Positions 36,656 through 45,781 of a stretch of 64,000 bases of DNA are shown here, piece by piece; positions within the stretch are counted from its first letter, which is position 1, and each line of letters begins with the position of its first letter. The notes beneath the pieces were generated by a model that had not been told where the DNA came from, did not search any database, and saw only the letters and a program-made list of their open reading frames with translations. A program made the translations under genes and the position numbers. Where the stretch lies: contig NZ_JAPNOZ010000010.1 of the NCBI RefSeq assembly GCF_029955155.1, positions 1 to 64,000 on the forward strand, in the 5' to 3' direction. Source of the stretch: Psychrobacillus sp. NEAU-3TGS. GTDB lineage: Bacteria; Bacillota; Bacilli; Bacillales_A; Planococcaceae.

Positions 36656-37732
36656 ATGGAACTAGAAAAGCTAGAAATAGACCAACAAGAAAAGCTTTTA
36701 GAAGAAAGTAACGATTTAAAAGCACAACTAAAGCGAGATCCTCAAGTGTTACAGCTAGTAGCTAGAATAGATCCTAAAAACCAAGTGGAACTTCTAGAAT
36801 TTGGTCGTGAGCCAGCAAATGAAATATCCACGTTTACAAGCAAAATTTTAAACACGATCAAATCGAGCAGCATGGAAGAATCAAGCGAACTTTTAAAACA
36901 GCTTGGTAAAATCATGGATAAATTCGACAAAAAAGATTTCGTTGAAAAGCCTTCATTCCTCGGTAAAATATTCAAACAAGGTGAAAAGCTTATCGAAAAG
37001 TTATTCAACAAATACCAAACAATGGGCAGTGAAATCGATAAAGTATATGTTGAAATAACAAAATATGAAAAAGAGATGAAAAATTCAACAGCTACATTAG
37101 AAGAGCTGTATGATAAAAACTTTAACTACTTTATGGAACTAGAAAAGTATATTGTTGCAGGTGAACTCAAAGTAAACCAGCTAAGACAACTTGTTCCTAA
37201 TTTACAACAAAAAGCAGAATCCGGTGATCAGCTTGTATTAATGGAGCTAAATAGCCTACAAAACGCAATCGAGCTACTCGACCAACGCATATACGATTTA
37301 GAAATGGCTAAACAAGTTTCCTATCAATCGGCTCCACAAATTAGAATGCTACAACGAGGCAATACAAAGTTAATCGGTAAGATAAACTCTGCATTTGTCA
37401 CGACTATTCCAATTTTTAAAACCGGACTAATCAATGCCATTTCTGCTAAGAGACAAAACCTTGTGGCACAATCGATGAGTGAATTAGACCGTAGAACAAA
37501 TGAAATGCTTCTTCGGAATGCCAATGACATTTCGAAACAAAGTGTAGATATCGCTCGAATGTCCGGCCAACCGAGCATTAAAATTGAAACGATTGAACAA
37601 ACATGGGATACAATTATGCGTGGAATGAATGAAACAAAGGCAATTGAAGAAGAAAACCGCAAAATGAGGGAACAAGGACGTCTTCGACTAGAAGAGCTAC
37701 AAAAGAAATACGAGGACGGACAAAGAAAATAA
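36656..37732 (+). CDS. Toxic anion resistance protein TelA/KlaA family (YceH-like)
   Basis: 358 aa, close to the family's usual length. Extensively helical with coiled-coil stretches (VYVEITKYEKEMKNSTATLEELYDKNF), the hallmark SGDQLVLMELNSLQNAIELLDQRIYDLEMAK, and SAPQIRMLQRGNTKLIGKINSAFVTTIP. The C-terminal segment is charged. TelA proteins contribute to tellurite and lantibiotic-type envelope stress resistance; they lack membrane spans and probably act at the membrane face. The ribosome binding site GGGGG precedes ATG. It lies between the YceG-like gene and a third TerD gene in the sigma-W operon. Confidence 0.9.
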   Translation: MELEKLEIDQQEKLLEESNDLKAQLKRDPQVLQLVARIDPKNQVELLEFGREPANEISTFTSKILNTIKSSSMEESSELLKQLGKIMDKFDKKDFVEKPSFLGKIFKQGEKLIEKLFNKYQTMGSEIDKVYVEITKYEKEMKNSTATLEELYDKNFNYFMELEKYIVAGELKVNQLRQLVPNLQQKAESGDQLVLMELNSLQNAIELLDQRIYDLEMAKQVSYQSAPQIRMLQRGNTKLIGKINSAFVTTIPIFKTGLINAISAKRQNLVAQSMSELDRRTNEMLLRNANDISKQSVDIARMSGQPSIKIETIEQTWDTIMRGMNETKAIEEENRKMREQGRLRLEELQKKYEDGQRK

Positions 37733-37764
37733 TTATTTTTAACAATGGATGAGGAGGAAACAGA

Positions 37765-38343
37765 ATGTCAGTTATCAACCTTTCAAAGGGGCAAAAAATT
37801 GATTTAACGAAAACGAATCCAGGATTGAAAAATGTCTTAGTCGGATTAGGCTGGGATACGAATAGGTATAGTGGTGGGAATGACTTTGACTTAGACGCTT
37901 CCGCATTTATCGTAGATGGAAATGGGAAAGCATTTAATGAAAAAAGCTTTATCTTTTATAATAATCTTCAAAGTGAAGATGGCTCAGTTATCCACACTGG
38001 GGATAACCGTACTGGAGTCGGTGACGGAGATGATGAACAATTACTCATCAAATTACCACTTGTTCCAAGCGTTGTACAAAAAGTCGTTTTTACGGTTACT
38101 ATTCACGATGCAGAATTACGTAAACAAAACTTTGGTCAAGTTTCCAATGCGTTTATCCGAATTGTCAATGAAGATACAAATGAAGAAATCGTCCGTTATG
38201 ATTTAGGTGAAGACTTTTCCATTGAAACAGCACTTGTAGTTGGAGAAATTTACCGACATAATAACGAATGGAAGTTCAATGCAATAGGTAGCGGCTTCCA
38301 AGGCGGATTAGCTGCATTAATTACCGAATTTGGACTAAACTAA
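37765..38343 (+). CDS. TerD-family stress protein (third copy, YceE-like)
   Basis: 192 aa, canonical: [91 protein letters not shown]. All acidic calcium-loop positions are present. GAGGAGG precedes ATG. It is the last gene of the Ter operon and is followed by a terminator. Placing a TerD gene at the distal end differs from the yceCDE block of B. subtilis, and no TerC membrane protein is present. Confidence 0.92.
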   Translation: MSVINLSKGQKIDLTKTNPGLKNVLVGLGWDTNRYSGGNDFDLDASAFIVDGNGKAFNEKSFIFYNNLQSEDGSVIHTGDNRTGVGDGDDEQLLIKLPLVPSVVQKVVFTVTIHDAELRKQNFGQVSNAFIRIVNEDTNEEIVRYDLGEDFSIETALVVGEIYRHNNEWKFNAIGSGFQGGLAALITEFGLN

Positions 38344-38359
38344 AGCGAAAACGTTTTGA

Positions 38360-38402
38360 GGCTATCCCCAATGTCAATAATGACTTGTGGATAGCCCCTT
38401 TT
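38360..38402 (+). terminator. Terminator of the Ter operon
   Basis: GGCTATCC (38360-38367) pairs with GGATAGCC (38389-38396); a run of T follows. It lies between the convergent Ter operon and the small minus-strand gene. Confidence 0.75.
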
Positions 38403-38405
38403 TAC

Positions 38406-38597
38406 TTAACCTTTATCTTTGTACATTTTATCCGCTATACCCTCTTTACGTTGGTTCGGCGTCATTGGCTCTTGCTTTGGTAGTAAGCTATCAAATTCAG
38501 CCTCAATCGAAATTTCTTCTTTCATATTTTTGCTTTTAATGTCTGGATTTAACGAATTCGTGTATTTACTTGCTTTTTTATAATTTTCAAAAGACAT
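38406..38597 (-). CDS. Small hydrophilic hypothetical protein
   Basis: 63 aa, highly charged, no cysteine, no membrane segment. Sequence features are ENYKKASKYTNSLNPDI, an acidic centre EEISIEAEFDSLL and the end ADKMYKDKG. I do not recognise the family; the composition resembles small spore or stress proteins of Bacillales. AAGGGTGAT lies upstream of ATG 38597, which is a usable ribosome binding site. It sits 58 bases downstream of the MFS gene on the same strand, possibly co-transcribed, and convergent with the Ter operon. Confidence 0.5.
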   Translation of the reverse strand: MSFENYKKASKYTNSLNPDIKSKNMKEEISIEAEFDSLLPKQEPMTPNQRKEGIADKMYKDKG

Positions 38598-38655
38598 GTC
38601 TACATCACCCTTTCATCTCATTCGTGCCTTTTTAATATGGCTAGTAAACCTGTTT

Positions 38656-39843
38656 TCATTCATGCACTAAAAATCGACGAAGGAAGCGTGAAAGTAACAT
38701 CGCCACTAGAAGAAAAAAAGCGATCAAACTTACAACTCCAGCCCAACCAAAGTTGGACCAAAAAATACCACCCACAGTACCACCAATACTCGACCCGACA
38801 TAATAAAAGAATAAATAAAGCGATGAACCTTGTGCTTTATCATGATCAGCTCGATGACTTACCCATCCACTCGCAATCGAATGAGTACCAAAAAAACCAA
38901 AAGTAAATATGGTAATGCCAACAATCTTTAATGCTAGATGAATATCAAGCGTGATAAGACTACCAGCAAACATGATGACAATCCCTGAAATCAAAACTTT
39001 TTGGCGGCCAAAACGATCAGCAAGGCTACCAAACCATGTAGAACTGAACGTTCCAACCAAATAAATGATAAAAATCCAACCGACAATGGTTGTACTCAAC
39101 GAATAGGGAGGATTAAGTAATTTAAAACTAATATAATTATACAAAGAAACAAAACCGGCCATTAATGTAAAGCCTATACCAAAAAGACATAGCATTGCCG
39201 GATCTTTTAAATGAGCCATTAGCGATTTTGCCAAAGCCTTCACCTGTAACTTTCGCGGTTCAAAATGTTTAGAAATAGGCAAGGCTGCAACAAAGTAAAT
39301 ACTAATCGCAATACTAAGTAACCCAAGAAAAATCATTCCAATTTTCCAGCTAAACAAATCTGTCATCGTTCCCATAATAATTCGTCCTGCTAATCCACCA
39401 ACCGAATTCCCACTTATATAAAGTCCCATAGCAACTCCAAGGCTTTTTGGCTCCACCTCTTCACCCAAATACGCCATCGCAATAGCCGGAAGACCTGCAA
39501 ACGCAATTCCCTGAATGATTCGCAAAGCAAGCAGAAGTTCAAAACTGGGTGAAAAAGCAATTGCTAACGTTAAGACAGATGCCGAAATAATAGAAATCGT
39601 CATCAATCTTTTACGTCCCCATGCCTCTGAGAGAGATCCAAATATGACGAGACTAATCGCTAATGCAAAAGTTGCAAAAGACAAGGATAAACTCGCTACT
39701 GCCGGTGAAATATGATATTCCTTTGAAAACTCTGGTAGCACTGCTTGCGTACTATATAAATTAGCAAACGTTATAAACCCCGCAGCAAATAAAGCCAAAT
39801 TCGTCTTTTTAAATTCTTTTGTTCCTCTTTGTATATAATTCAT
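38656..39843 (-). CDS. MFS transporter (YnfM-like)
   Basis: 395 aa with about 12 hydrophobic segments. Signatures include YSTQAVLPEFSKEYHISPAVASLSLS, SEAWGRKRLMTISI after TM2, the gating-helix LRIIQGIAFAGLPAIAMAYLGEEV and LADRFGRQKVLISG in the second half. It resembles the YnfM-type drug/arabinose exporter-like branch, but the substrate is unknown. Its end is 58 bases upstream of the small 63-aa gene. The peptidase E gene lies upstream on the same strand, 35 bases away, so the three may form one transcript. Confidence 0.85.
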   Translation of the reverse strand: MNYIQRGTKEFKKTNLALFAAGFITFANLYSTQAVLPEFSKEYHISPAVASLSLSFATFALAISLVIFGSLSEAWGRKRLMTISIISASVLTLAIAFSPSFELLLALRIIQGIAFAGLPAIAMAYLGEEVEPKSLGVAMGLYISGNSVGGLAGRIIMGTMTDLFSWKIGMIFLGLLSIAISIYFVAALPISKHFEPRKLQVKALAKSLMAHLKDPAMLCLFGIGFTLMAGFVSLYNYISFKLLNPPYSLSTTIVGWIFIIYLVGTFSSTWFGSLADRFGRQKVLISGIVIMFAGSLITLDIHLALKIVGITIFTFGFFGTHSIASGWVSHRADHDKAQGSSLYLFFYYVGSSIGGTVGGIFWSNFGWAGVVSLIAFFLLVAMLLSRFLRRFLVHE

Positions 39844-39878
39844 TTCTAAAAAATCGCCTCTTTATCGAAAACTACCCA

Positions 39879-40592
39879 TTACATTTTATTATCACCATTT
39901 ATTTCTTCTTTGCCTAAATACATTGTGGATAACTTTGTTTCTAAGCCCTTATCCACATAATATCCGTGTGCTTGTGGACGAGAGCTCACAACCTTGGACA
40001 ACTTTTCATCTGTAAAATGTAGAGCAACTCCATCATCGGCAGCGTATCCCGCCCCAATAATGTCTTGTCCTATAAACTTTTGATACATAGGACGTCTATC
40101 TGCCTCACCATCATAATGGGGACAATTGCTCCCGCTTATTAAACCAAGACATGAAATAGGCTCAAGTTCATCTCCATAAGAGTCCGTCACCCCTTCTTCA
40201 AACCAGCAAAGCGATCCAGCACTAATACCTGATAAAATTGTTCCATTGTTATAAGCTTCTCGAATAGCTTTATCAAGCTCCCACTCTTTCCAAAGAACCA
40301 TTAGGTTTTTGGTGTTTCCTCCACCTACATATAAGATGTCTTGTTCCATGATGAATTTCTTAATATCACGCGTAGAAGGTTTAAATAAAGAGAAATGCGT
40401 CGGTTCACATTCTTCTTGTCGAAAAAACTGATAAAACTTGTCTATATAACTATCTGCATCCCCACTTGCCGTTCCAATAAAACAAATTTTCGGTCTCTTT
40501 TTCGTGGATTGCTGCAAAATATATCGATCTAATAACGGGTTTTCCGGTTCCATTGAAAAACCGCCGCCCCCCATTGCAATAATTTGTCTCAT
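39879..40592 (-). CDS. Peptidase E family (S51) serine peptidase, YgaJ-like
   Basis: 237 aa. It opens IIAMGGGGFSMEPENP, then KICFIGTASGDADSYID, LYVGGGNTKNLMVLWKEW, the nucleophile elbow GISAGSLCWFEEG and CPHYDGEADRRP with the catalytic His. Peptidase E enzymes cut Asp-X dipeptides (cyanophycinases are relatives), so a role in breaking aspartyl or isoaspartyl peptides is expected. No signal peptide; cytoplasmic. AAGGAGG precedes ATG. Because cyanophycinase is a relative, it is worth comparing with the ligase cluster at 5.9-14.7 kb, although they are not linked. Confidence 0.88.
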   Translation of the reverse strand: MRQIIAMGGGGFSMEPENPLLDRYILQQSTKKRPKICFIGTASGDADSYIDKFYQFFRQEECEPTHFSLFKPSTRDIKKFIMEQDILYVGGGNTKNLMVLWKEWELDKAIREAYNNGTILSGISAGSLCWFEEGVTDSYGDELEPISCLGLISGSNCPHYDGEADRRPMYQKFIGQDIIGAGYAADDGVALHFTDEKLSKVVSSRPQAHGYYVDKGLETKLSTMYLGKEEINGDNKM

Positions 40593-40733
40593 TTCTTTAT
40601 CCTCCTTTTAATATTGACATGGAAACAAGTTCCTTTATTGTTCCTATAATAACACGAAAAAAGAGCTATCACTAGAAAGCTAAAGCGCTTATCGCATGCC
40701 CAGAGGAACGATCATATGGATTAACGCACCTAA

Positions 40734-41417
40734 TAGGGAAACTGCGCGGTAAGTTGCTCTATTAGGTGTCCACTATGATTTTCGCTGCAGGGCGGACGCT
40801 TTCCGCGGGCATGGCTTCAGCCTCCTCGGAGCTCTCGCTCCTGCGGGGTCTTCAGCTCACGCTATTCCCGCCGGAGTCGCCGCCAACAGTGAAAATCAAT
40901 GGTAATTTCTTTTAATTGATAATCGACTTGCTAAAAACAAAATCATCAACATTTTTTCGATATTTAAATCCAATAAATGGCTAAGGGCAACCAAACAGCT
41001 GTCGAAAGCAACCGGATCTAGTCTGAGAGCAATTAATTTTCCTAAAACAAGTTAACTTGGATTAAGACGGCAATAATAACAGATTATTAACTAGGATTAC
41101 TTTTCCAAAAGCTTCCGTTTGCTCGGCTTTGTCACGTTCCTAGTATCTATTGTAGGGTTACACCATTTATTGGCATTTGATAGTTGAAAAATCTTTGAAG
41201 AGGTTTCATTTGTTAAACAGTGACGGCTATTAGATGGCGTTATACTTCATAGATTGTAGCGGAAGGGCGTCGACTCCAACCGGAATAGCTTGAGTTGAAG
41301 ACCCTGGACTGAGCGTAGCGAAGGAAGCGGCTGAAGCCAAGCCGGTGGAAAGCGTACGCCCTGTAGCGGAAATCTTAGCGGACTCTTCATTCAATGCACT
41401 ACCGCGCAGTTTCCCTA
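40734..41417. repeat. Paired inverted-repeat element with long spacer (copy D)
   Basis: Starts TAGGGAAACTGCGCGGTAAG and ends ACCGCGCAGTTTCCCTA, the best-conserved terminal repeats in the window. The left half (about 40734-40930) has GGCGGACGCTTTCCGCGGGC; the right half (about 41225-41417) is inverted but diverged. The spacer of about 300 bases contains recurring purine-rich motifs such as GAAAGCAACCGGATCTAG, similar to sequence after copy E. Confidence 0.75.
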
Positions 41418-41508
41418 TATCATAGTTAAAACATGCCATTCTTTATGCTACTTGAAAAAGTTATCCACATGTCTACATTTTTTATAGTTACCTAACCAAT
41501 AAAATAAA

Positions 41509-41534
41509 CCACTCTTCCAAAAATAGAAGAGTGG
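41509..41534 (-). terminator. Terminator of the MsmX-type ATPase gene
   Basis: CCACTCTTC (41509-41517) pairs with GAAGAGTGG (41526-41534) around an A/T loop. On the minus strand TTTATTTTATT follows. Confidence 0.85.
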
Positions 41535-41568
41535 CTCTTGTCATAATGATACATTGTGCGGCAACCGT

Positions 41569-42666
41569 TTATACAATCCGATTCTCTGTATTTGCATCGA
41601 AGAAATGCGCTTTCTCCATGTCGAAAGCTAATGAAATAGTATCTAATGGTTGAATTGTTGAGTTTGACTCAATTCTAGCGATAAATTCTGATCCGTTTAA
41701 CGTTGAGTAAAGGTAAGTTTCTGCACCCATTAACTCGGCAACATCAATTGTAGCTTGAAATGTAGAATGGACATGTGCGCTAATATCTTTAGTGTCTGTA
41801 TAAATATCCTCAGGTCTAATCCCTAAAATTATTTCTTTTCCAAAATAGCCTTTTTCTTTTAGGAGTCCCTGTTTGTTTTCAGGAACACGTATTTTTATAT
41901 CTCCTAATAGTAAGCCATCAGCAGTCAACATTCCTTTAAAGAAGTTCATAGCAGGTGAACCGATAAACCCTCCTACAAATACGTTTACAGGTAGATCGTA
42001 TACCTCTTTTGGAGTTCCTACTTGTTGAATAATACCATCTTTCATCACTACAAGTCGTGTAGCCATCGTCATTGCTTCCGTCTGATCATGAGTCACGTAA
42101 ATGGTTGTCGTTTGTAATCGACGATGCAATTTTTGAATTTCTGTTCGCATTTGAACTCGCAATTTTGCATCCAAGTTGGATAATGGTTCATCCATCAAGA
42201 AAATTTTCGCATCTCGCACGATAGCACGACCTAATGCAACACGTTGTCGTTGTCCTCCGGATAAAGCTTTTGGTTTTCGATTTAAATACTCTTCTAAGCC
42301 TAATATGTTGGCCGCTTGTTGTACTCGTTCGTCAATTTGTTTCTTCGGTACTTTACGAAGTTTTAAGCTAAATGCCATATTTTCATAAACAGTCATGTGT
42401 GGATATAACGCATAGTTTTGAAAAACCATGGCAATGTCACGATTTTTAGGAGCGACATCATTCATTCGTCTTCCATCAATTTCAAAGTCCCCTGCTGAAA
42501 TATCCTCTAGGCCTGCAATCATCCTTAGTGTAGTGGATTTCCCACAACCAGATGGCCCAACAAATACGATGAACTCTTTATCTTGGATATGTAAGTTAAA
42601 ATCTTTTACCGCTAAGACACCTTTTTCGTATTCCTTTGTTAGATTAGTTAATTTTAACTCTGCCAT
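41569..42666 (-). CDS. msmX: Sugar ABC transporter ATPase, MsmX/UgpC type
   Basis: 365 aa. Walker A GPSGCGKST, Q-loop MVFQNYALYPHMTV, signature LSGGQRQRVALGRA, Walker B IFLMDEPLSNLDAKLR and H-loop VTHDQTEAMTMA are all intact. The roughly 130-residue C-terminal OB/TOBE domain is typical of MsmX/UgpC/MalK ATPases that serve several sugar importers. It ends the salvage cluster and is the only ATPase near the two permeases and binding protein at 48.8-52.2 kb, so it probably energises them. A gap of 283 bases with hairpins separates it from nagB, so it may have its own expression. GGGAGGAAAAG lies before ATG. Confidence 0.88.
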   Translation of the reverse strand: MAELKLTNLTKEYEKGVLAVKDFNLHIQDKEFIVFVGPSGCGKSTTLRMIAGLEDISAGDFEIDGRRMNDVAPKNRDIAMVFQNYALYPHMTVYENMAFSLKLRKVPKKQIDERVQQAANILGLEEYLNRKPKALSGGQRQRVALGRAIVRDAKIFLMDEPLSNLDAKLRVQMRTEIQKLHRRLQTTTIYVTHDQTEAMTMATRLVVMKDGIIQQVGTPKEVYDLPVNVFVGGFIGSPAMNFFKGMLTADGLLLGDIKIRVPENKQGLLKEKGYFGKEIILGIRPEDIYTDTKDISAHVHSTFQATIDVAELMGAETYLYSTLNGSEFIARIESNSTIQPLDTISLAFDMEKAHFFDANTENRIV

Positions 42667-42699
42667 ACGACTTTTCCTCCCAAACTGTTATTAACTTTT

Positions 42700-42945
42700 T
42701 ATCCCGCATTAACGGACTGTAAAACTCCCACTTCAAGATTTAAGAAAAGCGAAAAGATAAGTGGGAGATCAACTGCCCGTAAAAGCCCGATGAAATGATC
42801 CCAGACTAAGTACGCAACATCGTGTTGCTCCTGCGCAAAGCTCGTCGCAAAATAAAAGAGCGTTTGCAACGTCTGTGTGACCCACATCGTGTGGGTCACA
42901 ACTAACAATCAGTGGAGGATGAAGACCCCCCACTGATTGAAGTTT
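42700..42945. repeat. Hairpin-rich intergenic repeat between nagB and msmX
   Basis: Three strong inverted repeats occur in 240 bases. They are AACTCCCACTT paired with AAGTGGGAG (about 42722-42765), a perfect 11-base stem TGTGACCCACA/TGTGGGTCACA (42876-42886 with 42890-42900), and CAATCAGTGG/CCACTGATTG (42906-42915 with 42930-42939). Minus-strand text such as GCGACGAGCTTTGCGCAGG is, from memory, common between Planococcaceae genes. Small open frames here are not genes. It may attenuate read-through to msmX. Confidence 0.5.
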
Positions 42946-42949
42946 CACT

Positions 42950-43675
42950 TTATCTACCATAAATTATTGTTACGTTTGGATGTTCCTTTAATCGACTTGC
43001 CGGGAAATCTTCTGATATGCCTTCTTGTTTTAATCGTTCTATCGCTCTCATCTTCTGTTCACCAAAAGCAAGTAGTATAATTTCCTTTGCTTGCATTATC
43101 GTTTCTATTCCCATAGAAATTGCATATTCCGGGACCTCCTGCTTAGAAGGGAAATATATCGAATTTGCTGCCCTCGTATCATCTGCTAATGTTACTACAT
43201 GCGTTTTTGATTGAAACGAAGTACCTGGTTCATTGAAACCAATATGACCATTCACACCAATTCCAAGTAGCTGTAAGTCAATACCTCCGCTTTGTAGAAT
43301 TAATTGTTCGTAACGAACACATTCTTCCTGCAAGTTTGGAGCTAATCCGTTTGGTATATGAATATCATTCTTCTCTATATCAACCTGACTAAATAAGTGT
43401 TCTTCCATGTAACTGTGATAACTAGTCACATCAGCTGGAGATACTCCAACATACTCATCTAAGTTAAATGTCTTCACTTGAGAAAATGAAAAAACCCTTT
43501 GCTTATATCTCTTCACGAGCTCTTCATAAAGTCCTATAGGACTACCACCGGTTGCTAATCCGAGCACACTATCTGGTTTCTGTAATAGTTGCTGTTCAAA
43601 GCAATCTGCGGCCTTTAAACTCATTTCTTGGTAAGTGTCTACTTCAATCCAGCGTATTTTCTTCGAACTAATCAT
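42950..43675 (-). CDS. nagB: Glucosamine-6-phosphate deaminase
   Basis: 241 aa, the usual Bacillus NagB length. Motifs: LGLATGGSPIGLYEELV, TFNLDEYVGVSPADVTSYHSYM (catalytic Asp and His region), GIGVNGHIGFNEPG and EYAISMGIETIMQAKEI. It converts glucosamine-6-phosphate to fructose-6-phosphate and ammonia, the last step of the salvage route. Its start codon overlaps the end of nagA by eight bases, so the pair is translationally coupled. The allosteric C-terminal extension of the E. coli enzyme is absent. Confidence 0.95.
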   Translation of the reverse strand: MISSKKIRWIEVDTYQEMSLKAADCFEQQLLQKPDSVLGLATGGSPIGLYEELVKRYKQRVFSFSQVKTFNLDEYVGVSPADVTSYHSYMEEHLFSQVDIEKNDIHIPNGLAPNLQEECVRYEQLILQSGGIDLQLLGIGVNGHIGFNEPGTSFQSKTHVVTLADDTRAANSIYFPSKQEVPEYAISMGIETIMQAKEIILLAFGEQKMRAIERLKQEGISEDFPASRLKEHPNVTIIYGR

Positions 43676-44834
43676 GAGAATAACTTAGCCTACCTTTGCA
43701 AAAAGTGTAACGTACGTCAAATTCTTTACTAAGTAATACAATATCCGCATCTTTCCCAACCGTTAGGCTGCCTTTTCTGTCGTAAACTCCTAGCCTTTTA
43801 GCTGCATTCATCGATGTCATTTTTGCTAAATCCAAAACAGGAATTTCGGTCAGACTTTGTATTTTTTTTAGTGCATCATTCATTTTCAGCACACTTCCTG
43901 CTAGTGTTCCATTTTCTAAAGTTGCTTTGGATCCAATCACTTGTACTTTTTGGTCCGCTAACATGTAATTGCCTGACGGTAAGCCTTTAGCACGCATTGA
44001 ATCAGTGATGAGTATTAAACGATCTGATCCGATTACTTGAACAATTAGCTTTAACATGTCATCGGATAAATGAATTCCATCAGCGATTACTTCACAAAAT
44101 AATTGGTTATTCAAAAAACCTGCACCTACAACCCCAATTTCTCTATGGTGCAAGCCAGTCATGGCATTAGTGAAATGAGTTAAATGCGTTAATCCATGTC
44201 GAGTAGCTTCCGTAATATCTGCAAATGTTCCTGTTGTATGACCTGCTGAAGAGATTACCTCTTTTTTTGTAAGAAATTGAATCATTTCAAAGTTGGAATC
44301 TAACTCTGGTGCTAACGTTACTATTTTTAAATAGTTCAACTGTTCACCAAACCACTCTTTGACTAATTCAATAGAAGGCTTACGTATATGCTGTAACGGT
44401 TGTGCTCCTGATTGGTCTGGATGAATAAATGGACCTTCTAAATGGAATCCCAACATTTCAGCACCTTCATATTCCTCAAGCCCTGACAGAAAGCGGGAAT
44501 TCACTTCCACACATTTCTGAATTTGTTGAGGAGAGTGTGTAAGGGTCGTCGCTAAAAACGAGGTCGTCCCTTCTTGAGGTAAGTATGCCGCAATTTCCTT
44601 TGTTGCTTGTTCCTCGCCATCCATAAAATCAGCACCTACTGCCCCATGAATATGAATGTCTATAAAACCGGGAAGTGCTAAGAACCCTTTACCATCGAAC
44701 CGGGTTGCAATATTATTTTCTATGGACTGTTCAGAAATTAGCGCAATTTTTCCTTCTTGTATTAATATTTCTCCCCATTTCACTTGCCCATCTTCTAAAC
44801 ATATTCGGATATTGTGAAGGATATAATCAGACAT
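43668..44834 (-). CDS. nagA: N-acetylglucosamine-6-phosphate deacetylase
   Basis: 388 aa from ATG 44834, with GAGGGTG six bases upstream; the frame is open to 44927 but without a site. Amidohydrolase motifs are in order: LPGFIDIHIHGAVGADFMDG (metal HxH), LGFHLEGPFIHPDQSGA (metal Glu), SSAGHTTGTF, GLTHLTHFTNAMTGLHHR and the catalytic Asp in LILITDSMRAKG. It removes the acetyl group from GlcNAc-6-phosphate produced by MurQ or by a kinase. Overlaps nagB by eight bases; murR ends 28 bases upstream. Confidence 0.94.
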   Translation of the reverse strand: MSDYILHNIRICLEDGQVKWGEILIQEGKIALISEQSIENNIATRFDGKGFLALPGFIDIHIHGAVGADFMDGEEQATKEIAAYLPQEGTTSFLATTLTHSPQQIQKCVEVNSRFLSGLEEYEGAEMLGFHLEGPFIHPDQSGAQPLQHIRKPSIELVKEWFGEQLNYLKIVTLAPELDSNFEMIQFLTKKEVISSAGHTTGTFADITEATRHGLTHLTHFTNAMTGLHHREIGVVGAGFLNNQLFCEVIADGIHLSDDMLKLIVQVIGSDRLILITDSMRAKGLPSGNYMLADQKVQVIGSKATLENGTLAGSVLKMNDALKKIQSLTEIPVLDLAKMTSMNAAKRLGVYDRKGSLTVGKDADIVLLSKEFDVRYTFCKGRLSYSHD

Positions 44835-44862
44835 TTTATGCACCCTCTTATTTTTAGAAACG

Positions 44863-45741
44863 TTATTTTTTCTTCTTTCGAAAGGTTTGATTTTGGATAT
44901 CCTCAATTGCTTCTCTTGTAGAATCAAGATAAGTTATGGTTGTATCAAATTGTTTGGAAGCTACAGACATAAATAATATGTCCATCACATGTAATTGCGC
45001 CAATCTTGAAGAGGTCGCGCCACTTCGGAAATTGGCCTCTCTTGTTGGAGAGGTATATAGCTGGATATCTGATATTTGGGAAATAGGAGATTGACCGTAC
45101 TTAGTTAAACTAATAGTCGTAGCTCCCTTCTCATTTGCTAATTCTAATATTTTCTCCACTTCGAACGTGTTTCCTGAGAATGAAATACCAAATACAACAT
45201 CTTCTTTACTGGTGTTCGCAACAATCGTAGCTCCCATATGTAAATCTGTACTAACCGTTGATGCTTTATGAATACGTAAAAACTTCTGTTGAGCATCTAT
45301 TGCGGAAATACCGGAAGCACCTACTCCAAAAAAATGGATGTTGTTAGCCTTTACAATTGCTTTTACAGCTAATTCTAACTGCTGACTGTCAATTAACTCT
45401 GCAGTTTCTAGTAATGTTTGGACTGCTTGTTCGGTCACCTTTTGTATCGTGATAGATACTGGCTCATTTGGTTTAATATCGCGGTCAATCGTTTCAACTT
45501 TACGGCCTAAGTCTCCATTTATCCGAAGCTTTAACTCTTGAAATCCTTTTAGTTTCAAAGATTTACATAATCTCGTTACCGCCGCTCCACTTGTTTGACT
45601 CAGTTCTCCTAGTTCGGACACCGTCATCCCTACTGTCTTTTCAGGATTTTCTAAAATATAGTCCGCAATTTTTTGCTCAGACGGTGGAAGCGTCTCTCGC
45701 ATTTCACTTAATAAAACTAATCCTCCGCTCGCAATTCCCAT
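44863..45741 (-). CDS. murR: RpiR/MurR-family transcriptional regulator
   Basis: 292 aa. The N-terminal RpiR helix-turn-helix (about 15-90) contains PSEQKIADYILENPEKTVGMTVSELG and TSGAAVTRLCKSLKLKGFQELKL. The C-terminal SIS domain (about 125-265) contains NNIHFFGVGASGISAIDAQQKFLRI and VVFGISFSGNTFEVEKIL. MurR-type proteins sense amino-sugar phosphates such as MurNAc-6-phosphate. It sits between nagA and a GNAT gene in the salvage operon. It is the natural candidate to bind the matching palindromes at 58805-58821 and 53406-53420. An AGAAGGA site precedes ATG. Confidence 0.87.
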   Translation of the reverse strand: MGIASGGLVLLSEMRETLPPSEQKIADYILENPEKTVGMTVSELGELSQTSGAAVTRLCKSLKLKGFQELKLRINGDLGRKVETIDRDIKPNEPVSITIQKVTEQAVQTLLETAELIDSQQLELAVKAIVKANNIHFFGVGASGISAIDAQQKFLRIHKASTVSTDLHMGATIVANTSKEDVVFGISFSGNTFEVEKILELANEKGATTISLTKYGQSPISQISDIQLYTSPTREANFRSGATSSRLAQLHVMDILFMSVASKQFDTTITYLDSTREAIEDIQNQTFRKKKK

Positions 45742-45781
45742 CCAATCAATCCTTCTACCTATATTTCAATAGTTACAGTAT

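Larger units (their letters stand above)
40593..41568. other. Large gene-free interval dominated by repeat copy D
   Basis: No supported gene in about 975 bases. It holds paired repeat D (40734-41417, annotated separately) with its long AT-rich spacer, and the msmX-side terminator at 41509-41534. The promoter region of the peptidase E gene lies at 40593-40680. Confidence 0.6.

Noticed and set aside
40677-40691. AAAGCGCTTAT as a cre site upstream of the peptidase E gene
   Set aside because: Matches only the central bases of cre, is far from the start codon and lacks the outer TG/CA.
41230-41439. 69-codon minus-strand frame
   Set aside because: Lies in the right half of repeat copy D and matches frames in the other repeat copies.
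42699-42960. 69- and 63-codon frames between nagB and msmX
   Set aside because: Fall in hairpin-rich repeat DNA and show no protein-like composition or start signal.
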